From JAJEBT01 sp965214975 (GTDB lineage: Bacteria > Pseudomonadota > Alphaproteobacteria > MPNO01 > UBA830), in the NCBI GenBank assembly GCA_965214975.1, contig OZ244055.1, positions 3,162,001 through 3,226,000 of the forward strand: 64,000 bases of DNA. The letters are read 5' to 3'. The notes under the pieces are model-generated. The model was given only the letters and a program-made list of their open reading frames with translations, was not told the origin of the DNA and ran no database searches. Positions 1-8,415 of the stretch are shown here, one piece after another. A program made the position numbers and the translations under genes. The stretch's first letter is position 1. Each line of letters starts with the position of its first letter.

Positions 1-1
1 T

Positions 2-1618
2 CTCGGCGCCGGCCGCGGCGCGGTCGCCCTCACCAAGATCGACCGCGTGGCCGCGGACCGCCTCGAGGCGGCGCGCGAGGAGGTCGAGATCCTGCTCGCG
101 GGCACCGGGCTCGAGGGCGTTCCGGTCTTTCCCGTGTCGGCGGCGACCGGCTCGGGCGTCGCGGAACTCAAGTCCCGGATCGCGGAGGAGGCGCGGACGG
201 TCCGGCCGCGCCCGTCCGACGGCAACTTCCGGCTTGCCGTCGACCGCAGTTTCGAGGTCGTCGGCGCCGGCCTCGTGGTCACCGGAACCGTGTTTTCCGG
301 GAAGATCGGGGCCGGCTCGGCCGCGCGCCTGCTGGGCTCGGGCGCGGAGGTCCGGATCCGCGGCATCCACGCCCAGAACGCGGAGGCGCGGGAGGGGCGC
401 GCGGGCCAGCGCTGCGCGCTCAACCTCGCCGGCCTGCGCAGGGACCGCGCGGTCCGCGGGGACTGGATCGTCGCCGGCGACGCGCCGCCCGCCGTCCGCA
501 AGATCGACGCCCGCCTCCGCGTGCTGGCCGGGGAGAGGCGGCCGCTGGCGCACTGGACCCCGGTCCACGTCCATCTCGGCGCGAGCGAGACCACGGGCAG
601 GGTGGCGGTGCTCGGCGAGGCCGCGATCGCGCCGGGCGCGAGCGCGCTGGTGCAGCTCGTTCTCGACCGCCCCGTCGGCGCCGTGCACGGCGACAGGTTC
701 GTCGTGCGCGACCAGTCGGCGCGGCGAACGGTCGGCGGCGGGCGGGTCGTCGACGTCTTTCCGCCGGGCCGCGGCCGGGCGCGGCCGGAGCGGCTGGCGT
801 TTCTCGAGGCGATGGACACCGCCGACCATGCCGCGGCGCTCGGGAGCCTGCTCGCGGTCGCCGCGGGCGGGCTCGACCTCGACCGCTTCGCGGCGTCGCG
901 CAACCTGACCGCGGACGAGATGACGGCGCTGTCGGAACGGGTTCCCATGACCGCCGTCGCGGCCGCGGGCGGAACGCTCGGGTTTTCGGCGGAGGGCTGG
1001 GCGCGGATCCGCGCCGCGGTTCTCGAGCGCCTCGCCGCCTGGCACGAGAGGTTTCCCGACACCGTGGGCCCGGGCGAGAACAGGATCCTGGGCGGAACCG
1101 GACTCCGGCTGCCCGCCGGCGCCGCCGAGGGCGTCAGCGCCAGGCTGGTGCGCGACGGCGACGTCGTCAAGGAGGGCATGGGCGTGCGCCTGCCCTCGCA
1201 CCGGCCCAGCCTCAAGGGGACGGATGCCGGCGAATGGGAGAAGGTCGGGGCGATGTTGCGCGCCGCCGGTCTCCGCCCGCCGCCGCTCGGCGACATCGCC
1301 CGAGGCCTGGGCGGGGATCCGCGCAGGACGGAATCGCTGCTGGTGCGGGCGTCGCGCCAGGGGCTCGCGGTGCGCGTTTCGGCCAACCGGTTCTTCCTGC
1401 CCGAGACGCTGCGCCGGCTCGGCCGGATCGCGGAGCAGGCGGCCGGGCGGGACGCCGCCGGCCGGGTCTCGGCGGCCGCCTTCCGCGACGCCTCGGGGAT
1501 CGGGCGCAACCTGGCCATCGAGGTTCTGGAATTCTTCGACAAGGCCAGGTTCACCCGCCGCGTCGGCGACGCCCGGGAGGTGATCCGGCCGGCGGACGAG
1601 GCCTTTGGCGGGGAGTGA
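2..1618 (+). CDS. selB: Selenocysteine-specific elongation factor SelB (5' truncated by window edge)
   Basis: SelB is the GTPase that brings selenocysteyl-tRNA to UGA codons marked by a SECIS hairpin. The frame is open from base 2 and the start lies outside the window; 538 residues are visible, so roughly the first 100 (G1-G3 motifs) are missing. The G4 motif T-K-I-D is at visible residues 11-14, followed by the elongation-factor beta-barrel domains (V-V-G-A-G-L-V-V-T-G-T-V-F-S-G near residue 85) and a C-terminal half with winged-helix repeats, the last ending in L-A-I-E-V-L-E-F-F-D-K-A-R-F-T-R-R. In known SelB proteins the last winged helices bind SECIS. The gene ends 23 nt before selC and is probably cotranscribed with it. 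Identification is firm. Confidence 0.95.
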   Translation, partial: LGAGRGAVALTKIDRVAADRLEAAREEVEILLAGTGLEGVPVFPVSAATGSGVAELKSRIAEEARTVRPRPSDGNFRLAVDRSFEVVGAGLVVTGTVFSGKIGAGSAARLLGSGAEVRIRGIHAQNAEAREGRAGQRCALNLAGLRRDRAVRGDWIVAGDAPPAVRKIDARLRVLAGERRPLAHWTPVHVHLGASETTGRVAVLGEAAIAPGASALVQLVLDRPVGAVHGDRFVVRDQSARRTVGGGRVVDVFPPGRGRARPERLAFLEAMDTADHAAALGSLLAVAAGGLDLDRFAASRNLTADEMTALSERVPMTAVAAAGGTLGFSAEGWARIRAAVLERLAAWHERFPDTVGPGENRILGGTGLRLPAGAAEGVSARLVRDGDVVKEGMGVRLPSHRPSLKGTDAGEWEKVGAMLRAAGLRPPPLGDIARGLGGDPRRTESLLVRASRQGLAVRVSANRFFLPETLRRLGRIAEQAAGRDAAGRVSAAAFRDASGIGRNLAIEVLEFFDKARFTRRVGDAREVIRPADEAFGGE

Positions 1619-1641
1619 TTTCCGGTCTATCCTGCGGCGGC

Positions 1642-1737
1642 GGAAAAGAATCGTTCCCCGGTGGGGCGCCCGGTCTTCAAAACCGGTGAGGGGCGTGAGA
1701 CGTCCCTGGTGGGTTCGACTCCCACTCTTTTCCGCCA
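1642..1737 (+). tRNA. selC: tRNA-Sec (anticodon TCA)
   Basis: The gene is 96 nt long including an encoded CCA (1735-1737). It shows the hallmarks of selenocysteine tRNA: an 8-bp acceptor stem (1642-1649 with 1726-1733), discriminator G at 1734, anticodon TCA at 1677-1679 in the loop CTTCAAA closed by CCGGT/ACCGG, a long variable arm (GGGGCGT paired with ACGTCCC around a GAG loop), and a T arm GTGGG-TTCGACT-CCCAC. It sits between selB and a gene with an in-frame UGA at a catalytic position. Confidence 0.96.
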
Positions 1738-1788
1738 GCCGCCGCCAGCGCGGCGTCGCCGCCCGAACTCTGCAGGAGGAACCGAAGG

Positions 1789-2907
1789 ATGACGACGTTC
1801 GACTACGCGGATTCCCCGCATCCGGTCCGCGCCGATCTCCTGGAAGCCCATCGACGGGCCTGGGGCCGGCTGTCCGGGGCCGGCACGTGGCTCGCCGACG
1901 ACGAGCGCGTGAAGATCATGGCCGAAACCCGCAACGCCCCCGGCTGCGCGCTGTGCGCGGAAATCCGGGAGGCCCTGTCGCCGTTCGCCGTGCGGGGCGA
2001 GCATGACAGCCTCGGCGAACTCGCGGACAACCGCGTCGACATGATCCACCGGATCGTCGCCGACCCCGGCCGCCTGACGCGCGGCTGGTACGACCGCGCG
2101 CTGGCGAGCGGCATCGGCGACGGGGAGTTCGTCGAGATCGTCAGCGTCGTCGCCCACGTCACGGCGATCGACACCTTCGCGCGGGGCCTCGGGGTTCCGC
2201 CGCGCCCGCTGCCGGCGCCGGCGGGCGGGGAGCCCTCGCGCTACCGCCCCAGGGAAGCCCGCCAGCACGAGGCGTGGGCGCCCAACATCGCCTGGGACGA
2301 GCACGGCCCCGCCGAGGCGGACTATTTCGTGGGGCCGCCGGCGAACATCCGCCGCGCGCTCACGCTGGTGCCGGACGAGGCCCGGAGCTTCTTCGATGTC
2401 GTTGCCGCGCAGTATCTCCCGGGCCCGCAGATGCGCGACTTCACGCGGGAATTCCGGGCGATCACCCACGGCCAGATCGAGTTGCTGGCGGCCAGGGTCT
2501 CGGCGCTCAACCGGTGCACCTACTGAACGACCAGCCATGTGGCGGTGCTCCGTGCGAGCGCGAGACATGAAGGGTCGGAACTGGACTACAGGGCGATCAC
2601 GGAAGGCGCCGCGGCCGGGGACACCGGCGTGCCGCACGGCGATCTGATGATCGAGTTCGCCGAGGCCGTCCTCGGCGAGGACGACGCCCGGCTCGAGGCG
2701 GCGCGGAACGCGGTGGCGGACGCTCTCGGGAGCGAGGCGCTGGTGGATTCCGCCGGTGTCGCGGGGCTGTTCAACGCGATCGACCGCGTCGCCGACGCGA
2801 CCGGCGCCCCGCTCGAGGCGGCGAAGCTGGAGGAGACCGCCGACATCCGCGCCGAGATCGGCATCGACGCCTTCGCCGAAGCCAAGAGGGACGAGGCGGC
2901 GGCCTGA
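1789..2907 (+). CDS. AhpD/carboxymuconolactone-decarboxylase-like selenoprotein, Sec at residue 246
   Basis: Annotated as one 372-residue protein that reads through the TGA at 2524-2526. The frame is open on both sides: 245 codons before the TGA and 126 codons plus a stop (2905-2907) after it. The residues around the TGA are N-R-C-T-Y-U-T-T-S-H, which is the AhpD active-site pattern C-x-x-C-x-x-x-H with the second Cys (residue 246) replaced by UGA; C243 and H250 complete the site. An upstream C-A-L-C (residues 53-56) may be a second redox pair. A strong ribosome site AGGAGGA lies about 8 nt before the ATG. The gene directly follows selB and selC, and a SECIS-like hairpin starts 17 nt after the UGA. 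By family it should be a peroxidase or disulfide reductase; the substrate is unknown. A plain nonsense mutation is the alternative, but position and context make that unlikely. Confidence 0.9.
2543..2562 (+). promoter_or_regulatory. Candidate bacterial SECIS hairpin
   Basis: A stem-loop in the coding sequence downstream of the UGA at 2524-2526. GCTC (2547-2550) pairs with GAGC (2556-2559). The stem extends by T2546-G2560, G2545-C2561 and, past a bulged G2544, C2543-G2562. The 5-nt loop CGTGC (2551-2555) has a G as its second base, 26 nt after the UGA. This fits the general rule for bacterial SECIS elements: a small apical loop with a G in the first two positions, about 16-37 nt after the UGA. 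An outer pairing CATGT (2536-2540) with ACATG (2565-2569) could close a longer stem. Confidence 0.7.
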
Positions 2908-2924
2908 CCGGAAGGCGCGCTGCG

Positions 2925-3407
2925 TCACGGATCCGGACGCCGCGCGCCGCGCAGGGCGAGATGGTCGAGCGCGCCCTGCAGGATGAACTGCGCCGCCATC
3001 CGGTCGACCGCCGCGGCCCGGCGCCTGCGGCTCACGTCCTGCGCGATCAGGTGGCGCTCGACGGCGCGCGACGACAGGCGTTCGTCCCAGAACGCGATGG
3101 GCAGGTCGATCGCGCGTGCGAGATCGGCCGCGAACTGCCGCACGGACTGGCAGCGCCGGCCTTCGGATCCGTCCATGTTGAGTGGCAGCCCCAGGACGAT
3201 GCCGGCGACCGCGTAGTCGGAAACGATGCTCTCGAGCCGCGCCGTGTCGCGGGCGAAGCCGGCGCGGCGGATGGCGGTGAGCGCGGAGGCGATCCTGCGC
3301 CCGTCGTCCGATACCGCGACCCCGATGATCCTGGTGCCGTGATCCAGCCCCATCAGGCCGGCGCGGCCCGACACCAGCCCGGAAAGCGCTGAGATGTCGA
3401 CGATCAC
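2925..3407 (-). CDS. ruvX: Putative pre-16S rRNA nuclease / Holliday junction resolvase YqgF
   Basis: A 160-residue member of the YqgF/RuvX family, which acts in 16S rRNA 5' maturation. Seen in the sequence: the RNase H-like opening L-D-H-G-T-R-I-I-G-V-A-V-S-D near residue 22, the G-L-P-L-N-M-D-G-S-E-G motif in the middle, and W-D-E-R-L-S-S-R-A-V-E near residue 107. Length is normal for the family. The start is a GTG at 3407; a later ATG at 3353 would leave only one residue before the first strand, so the longer form is kept. It converges on the selenoprotein gene with a 17-nt gap. Confidence 0.9.
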   Translation of the reverse strand: MIVDISALSGLVSGRAGLMGLDHGTRIIGVAVSDDGRRIASALTAIRRAGFARDTARLESIVSDYAVAGIVLGLPLNMDGSEGRRCQSVRQFAADLARAIDLPIAFWDERLSSRAVERHLIAQDVSRRRRAAAVDRMAAQFILQGALDHLALRGARRPDP

Positions 3408-3570
3408 GGCGGGAGAGATACTCCTGAACGCGCCGCAGGGGAAGCGTTTCCCCGGAAACGGGAAGACGCGGCGCCGTCGGGAACGCCGGCCGACCGCTCC
3501 GCGGGGCCTGCCGGCAGAGCCCGTCCCGCCGGAGCCGGCGTCCGCGGCGCGAAGGGACGGCGCGGACGGT

Positions 3571-3873
3571 TCAGGAGTCTCCGTTCCGGTCGCGCCGGGT
3601 TCTCTCGAGCCTCTTCGAGACCTGCCGTTTCGTCCAGCCGTCGCCGAAAAGGCCGACGATCTCGAACACGCTCAATCCGTGAATGAGAAGCGCGACGCCC
3701 CAGCCGAACGCGGCCCAGAGAAACCAGAGGTAGTCCGGACCGGTGACGAGATTGACGACCGCCAGACCGGAGACGACCACCCCGTACTGGATGGCGTGAA
3801 TGTAGAACGCGCGGATGTCGCGAACGTATTCCCTGGCGTTTCGTTCGTCTCCCGAGAGTTCGGCCTGAGGCAT
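3571..3873 (-). CDS. 2TM domain-containing protein
   Basis: A 100-residue protein with two hydrophobic segments (about residues 23-45 and 50-70: Y-G-V-V-V-S-G-L-A-V-V and L-W-F-L-W-A-A-F-G-W-G-V-A-L-L-I-H) and a basic C-terminal tail. The pattern matches the small 2TM domain family, whose function is not known. The ATG at 3873 is chosen because AGGAA stands 6 nt before it; a longer open frame to 3948 has no ribosome site. Confidence 0.7.
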   Translation of the reverse strand: MPQAELSGDERNAREYVRDIRAFYIHAIQYGVVVSGLAVVNLVTGPDYLWFLWAAFGWGVALLIHGLSVFEIVGLFGDGWTKRQVSKRLERTRRDRNGDS

Positions 3874-4227
3874 GTCGTGTTCCTTTCGCGGAGCGGAGAG
3901 GCCGGTGCCCGGCGCGGACCCGCAGGGCCACCGGCCGCCGACGGACATGCTAGACCGTTTCCGTCTCGCCGGACAGGGAGATCAAGGGGCGGCGCCGGGC
4001 CTCTTGCGGAGACGGGCACGGCCGCGCGGCCGCGAAGGAGGCGTGGCCGAACCCGCCGGCCGCCGAAGCGGAGGATCCGGTTCGAGGCGGCGGAATCCCC
4101 GCCGGCCGCCGGTGCCGGCGCGGACGGGCGGGTCCGCCGGCCGCATGACCGCTTCCGCTCCCCGCCAGGTCGATTCGGCGACGGCGGGGTGCTATCAAAT
4201 GCTTGCGGGCAACGCGGGGGGCGCATC
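3874..4227. other. Intergenic region between the 2TM gene and hmgA
   Basis: About 350 nt between divergent genes. It must contain both promoters. A weak -10-like TATCAA (4193-4198) lies 30 nt before the hmgA ATG, without a convincing -35. I see no RNA gene, repeat or conserved protein fragment here. Confidence 0.4.
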
Positions 4228-5547
4228 ATGGACGGTGAGGGACGGACAGCGACGTCGCGGCTGGAATGCCAGTCCGGGTTCGGCAACGAATTCGCCACCG
4301 AAGCGGTGCCCGGCGCGCTTCCCGAGGGGCGCAACTCCCCCCAGAAGCCGCCGCACGGACTCTACGCGGAGCTCCTGAGCGGAACCGCGTTCACCCAGCC
4401 CCGCGCGGAAAACCGCCGGAGCTGGCTCTACCGCCTCCGGCCGTCGGCGGTGCATGGCCGCTACCGCCGCATCGACGACGGCCTGTGGCGGACGCCGGCG
4501 TTCTCCGAGGGCGTGCTGTCGCCCCAGCAGAGGCGCTGGGATCCGTTTCCGCTGCCGGCCGGCGAGACCGATCTCGTGGCGGGGATGCACACGGTCGGCG
4601 GCAACGGCGACGCTGCGGCGCAGACCGGGATCGCGATCCACGTCTACCTGGCGAACGTCTCGATGAAGGACCGGTGTTTCCAGAACGCCGACGGGGAGAT
4701 GCTGTTCGTGCCGCAGCGGGGACGGCTTCGGCTGGCGACCGAGATGGGGGTGCTGGAGGTCGCGCCCAACGAGATCGCCGTGGTTCCCAGAGGGGTGAAG
4801 TTCCGGGCGGACCTTCCCGACGGGCCGTCGCGCGGCTACGTCTGCGAGAATTTCGGCGCCATGCTGCGGCTGCCGGATCTCGGGCCGATCGGCTCCAACG
4901 GCCTCGCCAACCCGCGGGACTTTCTCGCGCCGACCGCCGCGTTCGAGGATCGCGAGGGCCGGTTCGAGCTGGTGACGAAGTTCGGCGGCGGCCTGTGGGC
5001 GGCGGAGCTCGGCCATTCGCCGCTCGACGTCGCCGCTTGGCACGGCAACCTGGCGCCGTGCAAGTACGATCTCGCGAGGTTCATGGCCATCGGGACGGTG
5101 AGCTTCGACCACCCCGACCCCTCGATCAACACGGTCCTGACCTCGCCGTCGGGGCCCGCGGGACTCGCCAACGTGGACTTCGTGATCTTCCCGCCGCGCT
5201 GGCTGGTGGCCGAGGACACGTTCCGGCCGCCCTGGTACCACCGCAACGTGATGAGCGAGTTCATGGGACTGGTCAGGGGCCGCTACGACGCCAAGCCGGA
5301 AGGGTTCGTTCCCGGCGGCGCCAGCCTCCACAACTGCATGTCGGCGCACGGGCCGGACACCGACGCTTGGGCTGGCGCCGTCGAGGCGGAGCTCCGGCCC
5401 GAGTTTCTGGACGACACGATGGCGTTCATGTTCGAAACCCGCTATCCGGTGCGGCTGACGGACTGGGCGGCCGGCAGCAGCGAGCTCCAGAACGCCTACG
5501 CCGACTGCTGGCAGGGCCTGAAGAAGAACTTCACGGGACGGGCATGA
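4228..5547 (+). CDS. hmgA: Homogentisate 1,2-dioxygenase
   Basis: Opens the ring of homogentisate to maleylacetoacetate in tyrosine/phenylalanine breakdown. The protein has 439 residues, the usual length, and begins M-D-G-E-G-R-T; the open frame runs far upstream but the family N-terminus (Q-S-G-F-G-N-E-F) starts about 15 residues after this ATG. Iron ligands are visible in the C-terminal half: the His and Glu of W-Y-H-R-N-V-M-S-E, spaced six apart as in the human enzyme, and the His of S-A-H-G-P-D. The stop overlaps the start of fahA (ATGATG), so the two are translationally coupled. Confidence 0.97.
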   Translation: MDGEGRTATSRLECQSGFGNEFATEAVPGALPEGRNSPQKPPHGLYAELLSGTAFTQPRAENRRSWLYRLRPSAVHGRYRRIDDGLWRTPAFSEGVLSPQQRRWDPFPLPAGETDLVAGMHTVGGNGDAAAQTGIAIHVYLANVSMKDRCFQNADGEMLFVPQRGRLRLATEMGVLEVAPNEIAVVPRGVKFRADLPDGPSRGYVCENFGAMLRLPDLGPIGSNGLANPRDFLAPTAAFEDREGRFELVTKFGGGLWAAELGHSPLDVAAWHGNLAPCKYDLARFMAIGTVSFDHPDPSINTVLTSPSGPAGLANVDFVIFPPRWLVAEDTFRPPWYHRNVMSEFMGLVRGRYDAKPEGFVPGGASLHNCMSAHGPDTDAWAGAVEAELRPEFLDDTMAFMFETRYPVRLTDWAAGSSELQNAYADCWQGLKKNFTGRA

Positions 5548-6863
5548 TGGCGGAACTCGACGAGACCCACGGTCCGGATCACCGCAGCTGGGTCGGGGGC
5601 GCCGACGACCCGGGCGCCGACCATCCCGTCCAGAACCTGCCTTTCGGCGTCTACGGCGATCCGCGAACCGGGAACCGCAAGGTCGGAATCGCGATCGGCG
5701 GCTTCGTTCTCGACGTCGCCGCCGCCAACGCGCGCGGCCTGCTCGGCGCCGCCGCGGACACCGCGGCCGTCGCCTGCGCCGCGGATTCGCTCAATCCCCT
5801 GCTGGCGCTCGGCGGCCACCACTGGTCCGCGCTCAGGGCCGGCGTCTCGCGGGCGCTGCGGTCCGGCACCGAGGAGGGCGAGGCCGCCCGGGGCGCCGCC
5901 GACGACATCCTCGTCCCCATGCCCGAGGTCGACATGCATCTGCCGGCACGGATCGGGGACTTCACCGATTTCTACGCGTCGGTTCACCACGCCACCAACG
6001 TCGGGAGCATGTTCCGGCCCGACAGTCCGCTCATGCCGAACTACAAGCACGTCCCGGTCGCCTATCACGGCCGTGCGTCGTCGGTCGCGGTGAGCGGACA
6101 GGGCTGCCGCCGCCCCGTCGGCCAGTCGCGGCCGGGCGACGCCGCGGAACCGAGGTTCGGCCCCTCCAGGGCGCTCGATTTCGAGGCCGAGATCGGGGTC
6201 TACGTCGGCCCCGGCAATCCGCTCGGCCAGCCGGTTTCCATCGACGAGGCGGAGGACCATCTGTTCGGCCTGTGCATCCTGAACGACTGGTCGGCCCGCG
6301 ACATCCAGGCCTGGGAATACCAGCCGCTCGGACCGTTCCTGGCCAAGAGCTTCGTGTCGCACGTTTCCCCCTGGGTGGTCACGCTCGGGGCGCTGGCGCC
6401 GTTCCGGTGTCCGCAGGCTCCCCGCCCCGAGGGCGATCCGGCGCCGCTGCCCCATCTCTCGTCGTCGGCGGAAGACGGCGCGTTCGACGTGCGCATCGCC
6501 GTCTCGCTGGCTTCGGCGCGCATGCGCGAGGAGGGCGCGGTTCCGATGCCGATTTCCGAGACCAACATGCGGCACCTCTACTGGACGATCTTCCAGATGT
6601 TCACGCACCACGCCTCGAACGGGTGCAACATGCGCCCCGGCGACCTGATGGGGACCGGAACGATCTCGGGCCCGGACGAGGGATCGCTCGGCAGCATTCT
6701 GGAAATCACCAAACGGGGCGCGGATCCGATCCGCCTGCCGACCGGAGAGGAGCGCAGCTTCCTCGAGAACGGGGACGAGCTGGTCATGCGGGCGTGGTGC
6801 GAGGGCGGGGGAAAGCGCCGGATCGGGTTCGGCGAATGCCGCGCCGTGATCGAGGGGCCGTAG
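5544..6863 (+). CDS. fahA: Fumarylacetoacetase
   Basis: Hydrolyses fumarylacetoacetate to fumarate and acetoacetate, the last step of homogentisate degradation. The 439 residues match the family length. The catalytic segment G-D-F-T-D-F-Y-A-S-V-H-H-A-T-N-V-G carries the metal-binding Asp and catalytic His; the segment F-E-A-E-I-G-V-Y-V-G holds the two Glu metal ligands, and N-D-W-S-A-R-D-I-Q holds the Asp ligand. Starts inside the hmgA stop. The isomerase that links the two reactions (maiA) is found at 49.1 kb. Confidence 0.97.
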   Translation: MMAELDETHGPDHRSWVGGADDPGADHPVQNLPFGVYGDPRTGNRKVGIAIGGFVLDVAAANARGLLGAAADTAAVACAADSLNPLLALGGHHWSALRAGVSRALRSGTEEGEAARGAADDILVPMPEVDMHLPARIGDFTDFYASVHHATNVGSMFRPDSPLMPNYKHVPVAYHGRASSVAVSGQGCRRPVGQSRPGDAAEPRFGPSRALDFEAEIGVYVGPGNPLGQPVSIDEAEDHLFGLCILNDWSARDIQAWEYQPLGPFLAKSFVSHVSPWVVTLGALAPFRCPQAPRPEGDPAPLPHLSSSAEDGAFDVRIAVSLASARMREEGAVPMPISETNMRHLYWTIFQMFTHHASNGCNMRPGDLMGTGTISGPDEGSLGSILEITKRGADPIRLPTGEERSFLENGDELVMRAWCEGGGKRRIGFGECRAVIEGP

Positions 6864-6890
6864 CCGCCACTCTCCCGTCCGTTCGTTCGA

Positions 6891-6914
6891 CCGGCCCGGG
6901 AGGACGCGGGCCGG
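6891..6914 (+). terminator. Hairpin after fahA
   Basis: A perfect 8-bp stem, CCGGCCCG (6891-6898) with CGGGCCGG (6907-6914), around an 8-nt loop, 27 nt after the fahA stop. No T-run follows, so this is only a terminator candidate. Confidence 0.4.
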
Positions 6915-7016
6915 GCTTCGCGGGTTCCTTTCCGCGCGGCCGGGCCGGCGCTGAAGCCGCAAGGGGGCGCCTCCGTCGCGAGCGGGAAGCGGCGGACCGC
7001 AGCCGGTCGCCGCTTG

Positions 7017-7045
7017 TTGACATTCCGCGGCGACCCCGGTACGAA
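7017..7045 (+). promoter_or_regulatory. Sigma-70-type promoter of the metZ riboswitch transcript
   Basis: A consensus -35 TTGACA (7017-7022), a 17-nt spacer and a weak -10 TACGAA (7040-7045). The predicted start of transcription falls at about 7052, the first bases of the SAM-II aptamer, which supports the call. Confidence 0.55.
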
Positions 7046-7050
7046 ACGGC

Positions 7051-7104
7051 ACGTGGTGATTTGTGCCGACCGGCTTGCGGCCACGTTAAACAAACTCGCT
7101 AAAA
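7051..7104 (+). ncRNA. SAM-II riboswitch
   Basis: Matches the SAM-II aptamer, an alphaproteobacterial S-adenosylmethionine sensor. Visible are P1, ACGTGG (7051-7056) with CCACGT (7081-7086), the conserved TGATTTG that follows the 5' strand, the CGGCTTGC segment before the 3' strand, the TTAAACAAA stretch after it and the 3' GCTAAAA. The aptamer ends about 57 nt before the metZ ATG. In this class SAM binding hides the ribosome site, so metZ translation should fall when SAM is plentiful. Confidence 0.92.
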
Positions 7105-7160
7105 GGTCGCGGGCATCCCCGACCTGCCGGTCGCGCGTCGCACGGGCAGGACACGGCAGC

Positions 7161-8369
7161 ATGTCGACCCGGGAACCGGTACGGAAAGACTGGCGTCCGC
7201 AGACGCTTGCGGTGCGCGGCGCAACGGCGCGCACGGGCTTCGGCGAGACCAGCGAGGCGATCTTCGCGACCTCGGGCTTCGTCTACCGCAGCGCGGAACA
7301 GGCCGAGGAGAGCTTCAAGGGCGAAACCGGCCGCTTCGTCTACTCGCGTTTCTCCAATCCGACGGTCGGGGCGTTCCAGGACCGCATGGCCTTGGTCGAG
7401 GGGGCCGAGCGCGGGCGGGCGACCGCGACCGGCATGGCGGCCGTCTTCGCCTCCATCGCCTGCATGGTCGAGGCCGGCGACCGCGTCGTCGCGAGCCGCG
7501 CGCTGTTCGGATCCTGCCTCTACGTCCTCGGCGAGCTTCTGCCGCGCTACGGGGTCCGCACCGTTCTCGTGGACGGCGGCGACCTCGACCAGTGGAAGGA
7601 CGCGCTCGCGCGGCCCGCCCGGTGCGTGTTTCTCGAGAGCCCCTCCAATCCCGGCCTCGAGATCGTCGACATCCGCGCCGTGTCCGATCTCGCCCGCGCC
7701 GCCGGCGCCCGCGTCGTCGTGGACAACGTGTTCGCTTCCCCGCTTCTCCAGAAGCCGCTCGCGCTCGGCGCCGACGTCGTGGTCTATTCGGCGACGAAGC
7801 ACATCGACGGCCAGGGGCGGTGTCTGGGCGGCGCGGTGCTCGGCGACAGGGCCTATTGCGAGGATCTGCTCGAGCCGTTTTTGCGCCACACCGGCCCCGC
7901 CCTCAGCCCCTTCAACGCCTGGGTGCTTCTCAAGGGCCTCGAGACGCTCGATCTCCGCATCGGGCGCCACTGCCGCAACGCGCGGCTGGTCGCCGGGCAT
8001 CTGGCCGGCCGCGACGGGGTGGAGAAACTGCGTTACCCGGGGCTTCCGAGCCATCCGCAGCACGCGCTCGCGGCGGAGCAGATGTCGGATTTCGGGAACA
8101 TCGTCACGTTCTCGCTGGAAGGCGGCAAGGAACGGACCTTCCGCTTCATGAACGCGTTGCGGATGATCGACATCTCGAATAATCTGGGAGACGCCAAGAG
8201 TCTGCTCACGCACCCCGCGACGACGACCCATCAGCGCGTGCCGCCGGAAGAGCGTGCGCGCCTCGGCATCGGCGACGGCATGGTGCGGCTGTCGGTGGGG
8301 CTTGAGGATCCCGACGACGTGAAGGACGATCTCGAACAGGCGCTGGCCGCGGCGTTCGCGGGCGCGTAG
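7161..8369 (+). CDS. metZ: O-succinylhomoserine sulfhydrylase
   Basis: A PLP-dependent enzyme of the Cys/Met metabolism family, 402 residues, which makes homocysteine from an O-acylhomoserine and sulfide. The cofactor lysine is K213 in S-A-T-K-H-I-D-G-Q-G-R; other family marks are Y-S-R-F-S-N-P-T near residue 56 and L-T-H-P-A-T-T-T-H near residue 350. The H-I-D-G-Q-G-R version of the lysine loop is typical of MetZ rather than of cystathionine synthases. The SAM-II riboswitch in the leader fits a methionine-pathway gene. The acyl donor (succinyl or acetyl) cannot be told from sequence with certainty. Confidence 0.92.
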   Translation: MSTREPVRKDWRPQTLAVRGATARTGFGETSEAIFATSGFVYRSAEQAEESFKGETGRFVYSRFSNPTVGAFQDRMALVEGAERGRATATGMAAVFASIACMVEAGDRVVASRALFGSCLYVLGELLPRYGVRTVLVDGGDLDQWKDALARPARCVFLESPSNPGLEIVDIRAVSDLARAAGARVVVDNVFASPLLQKPLALGADVVVYSATKHIDGQGRCLGGAVLGDRAYCEDLLEPFLRHTGPALSPFNAWVLLKGLETLDLRIGRHCRNARLVAGHLAGRDGVEKLRYPGLPSHPQHALAAEQMSDFGNIVTFSLEGGKERTFRFMNALRMIDISNNLGDAKSLLTHPATTTHQRVPPEERARLGIGDGMVRLSVGLEDPDDVKDDLEQALAAAFAGA

Positions 8370-8415
8370 GAGATCCGGCGTCCGCCGCGCGGGACACAGC
8401 ACGGAGTCCGACGAC

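Noticed and set aside
2539..2907. A separate 122-residue gene starting at GTG 2539
   Set aside because: It is in the same frame as the gene before it, has no ribosome site, and is the second half of the selenoprotein.
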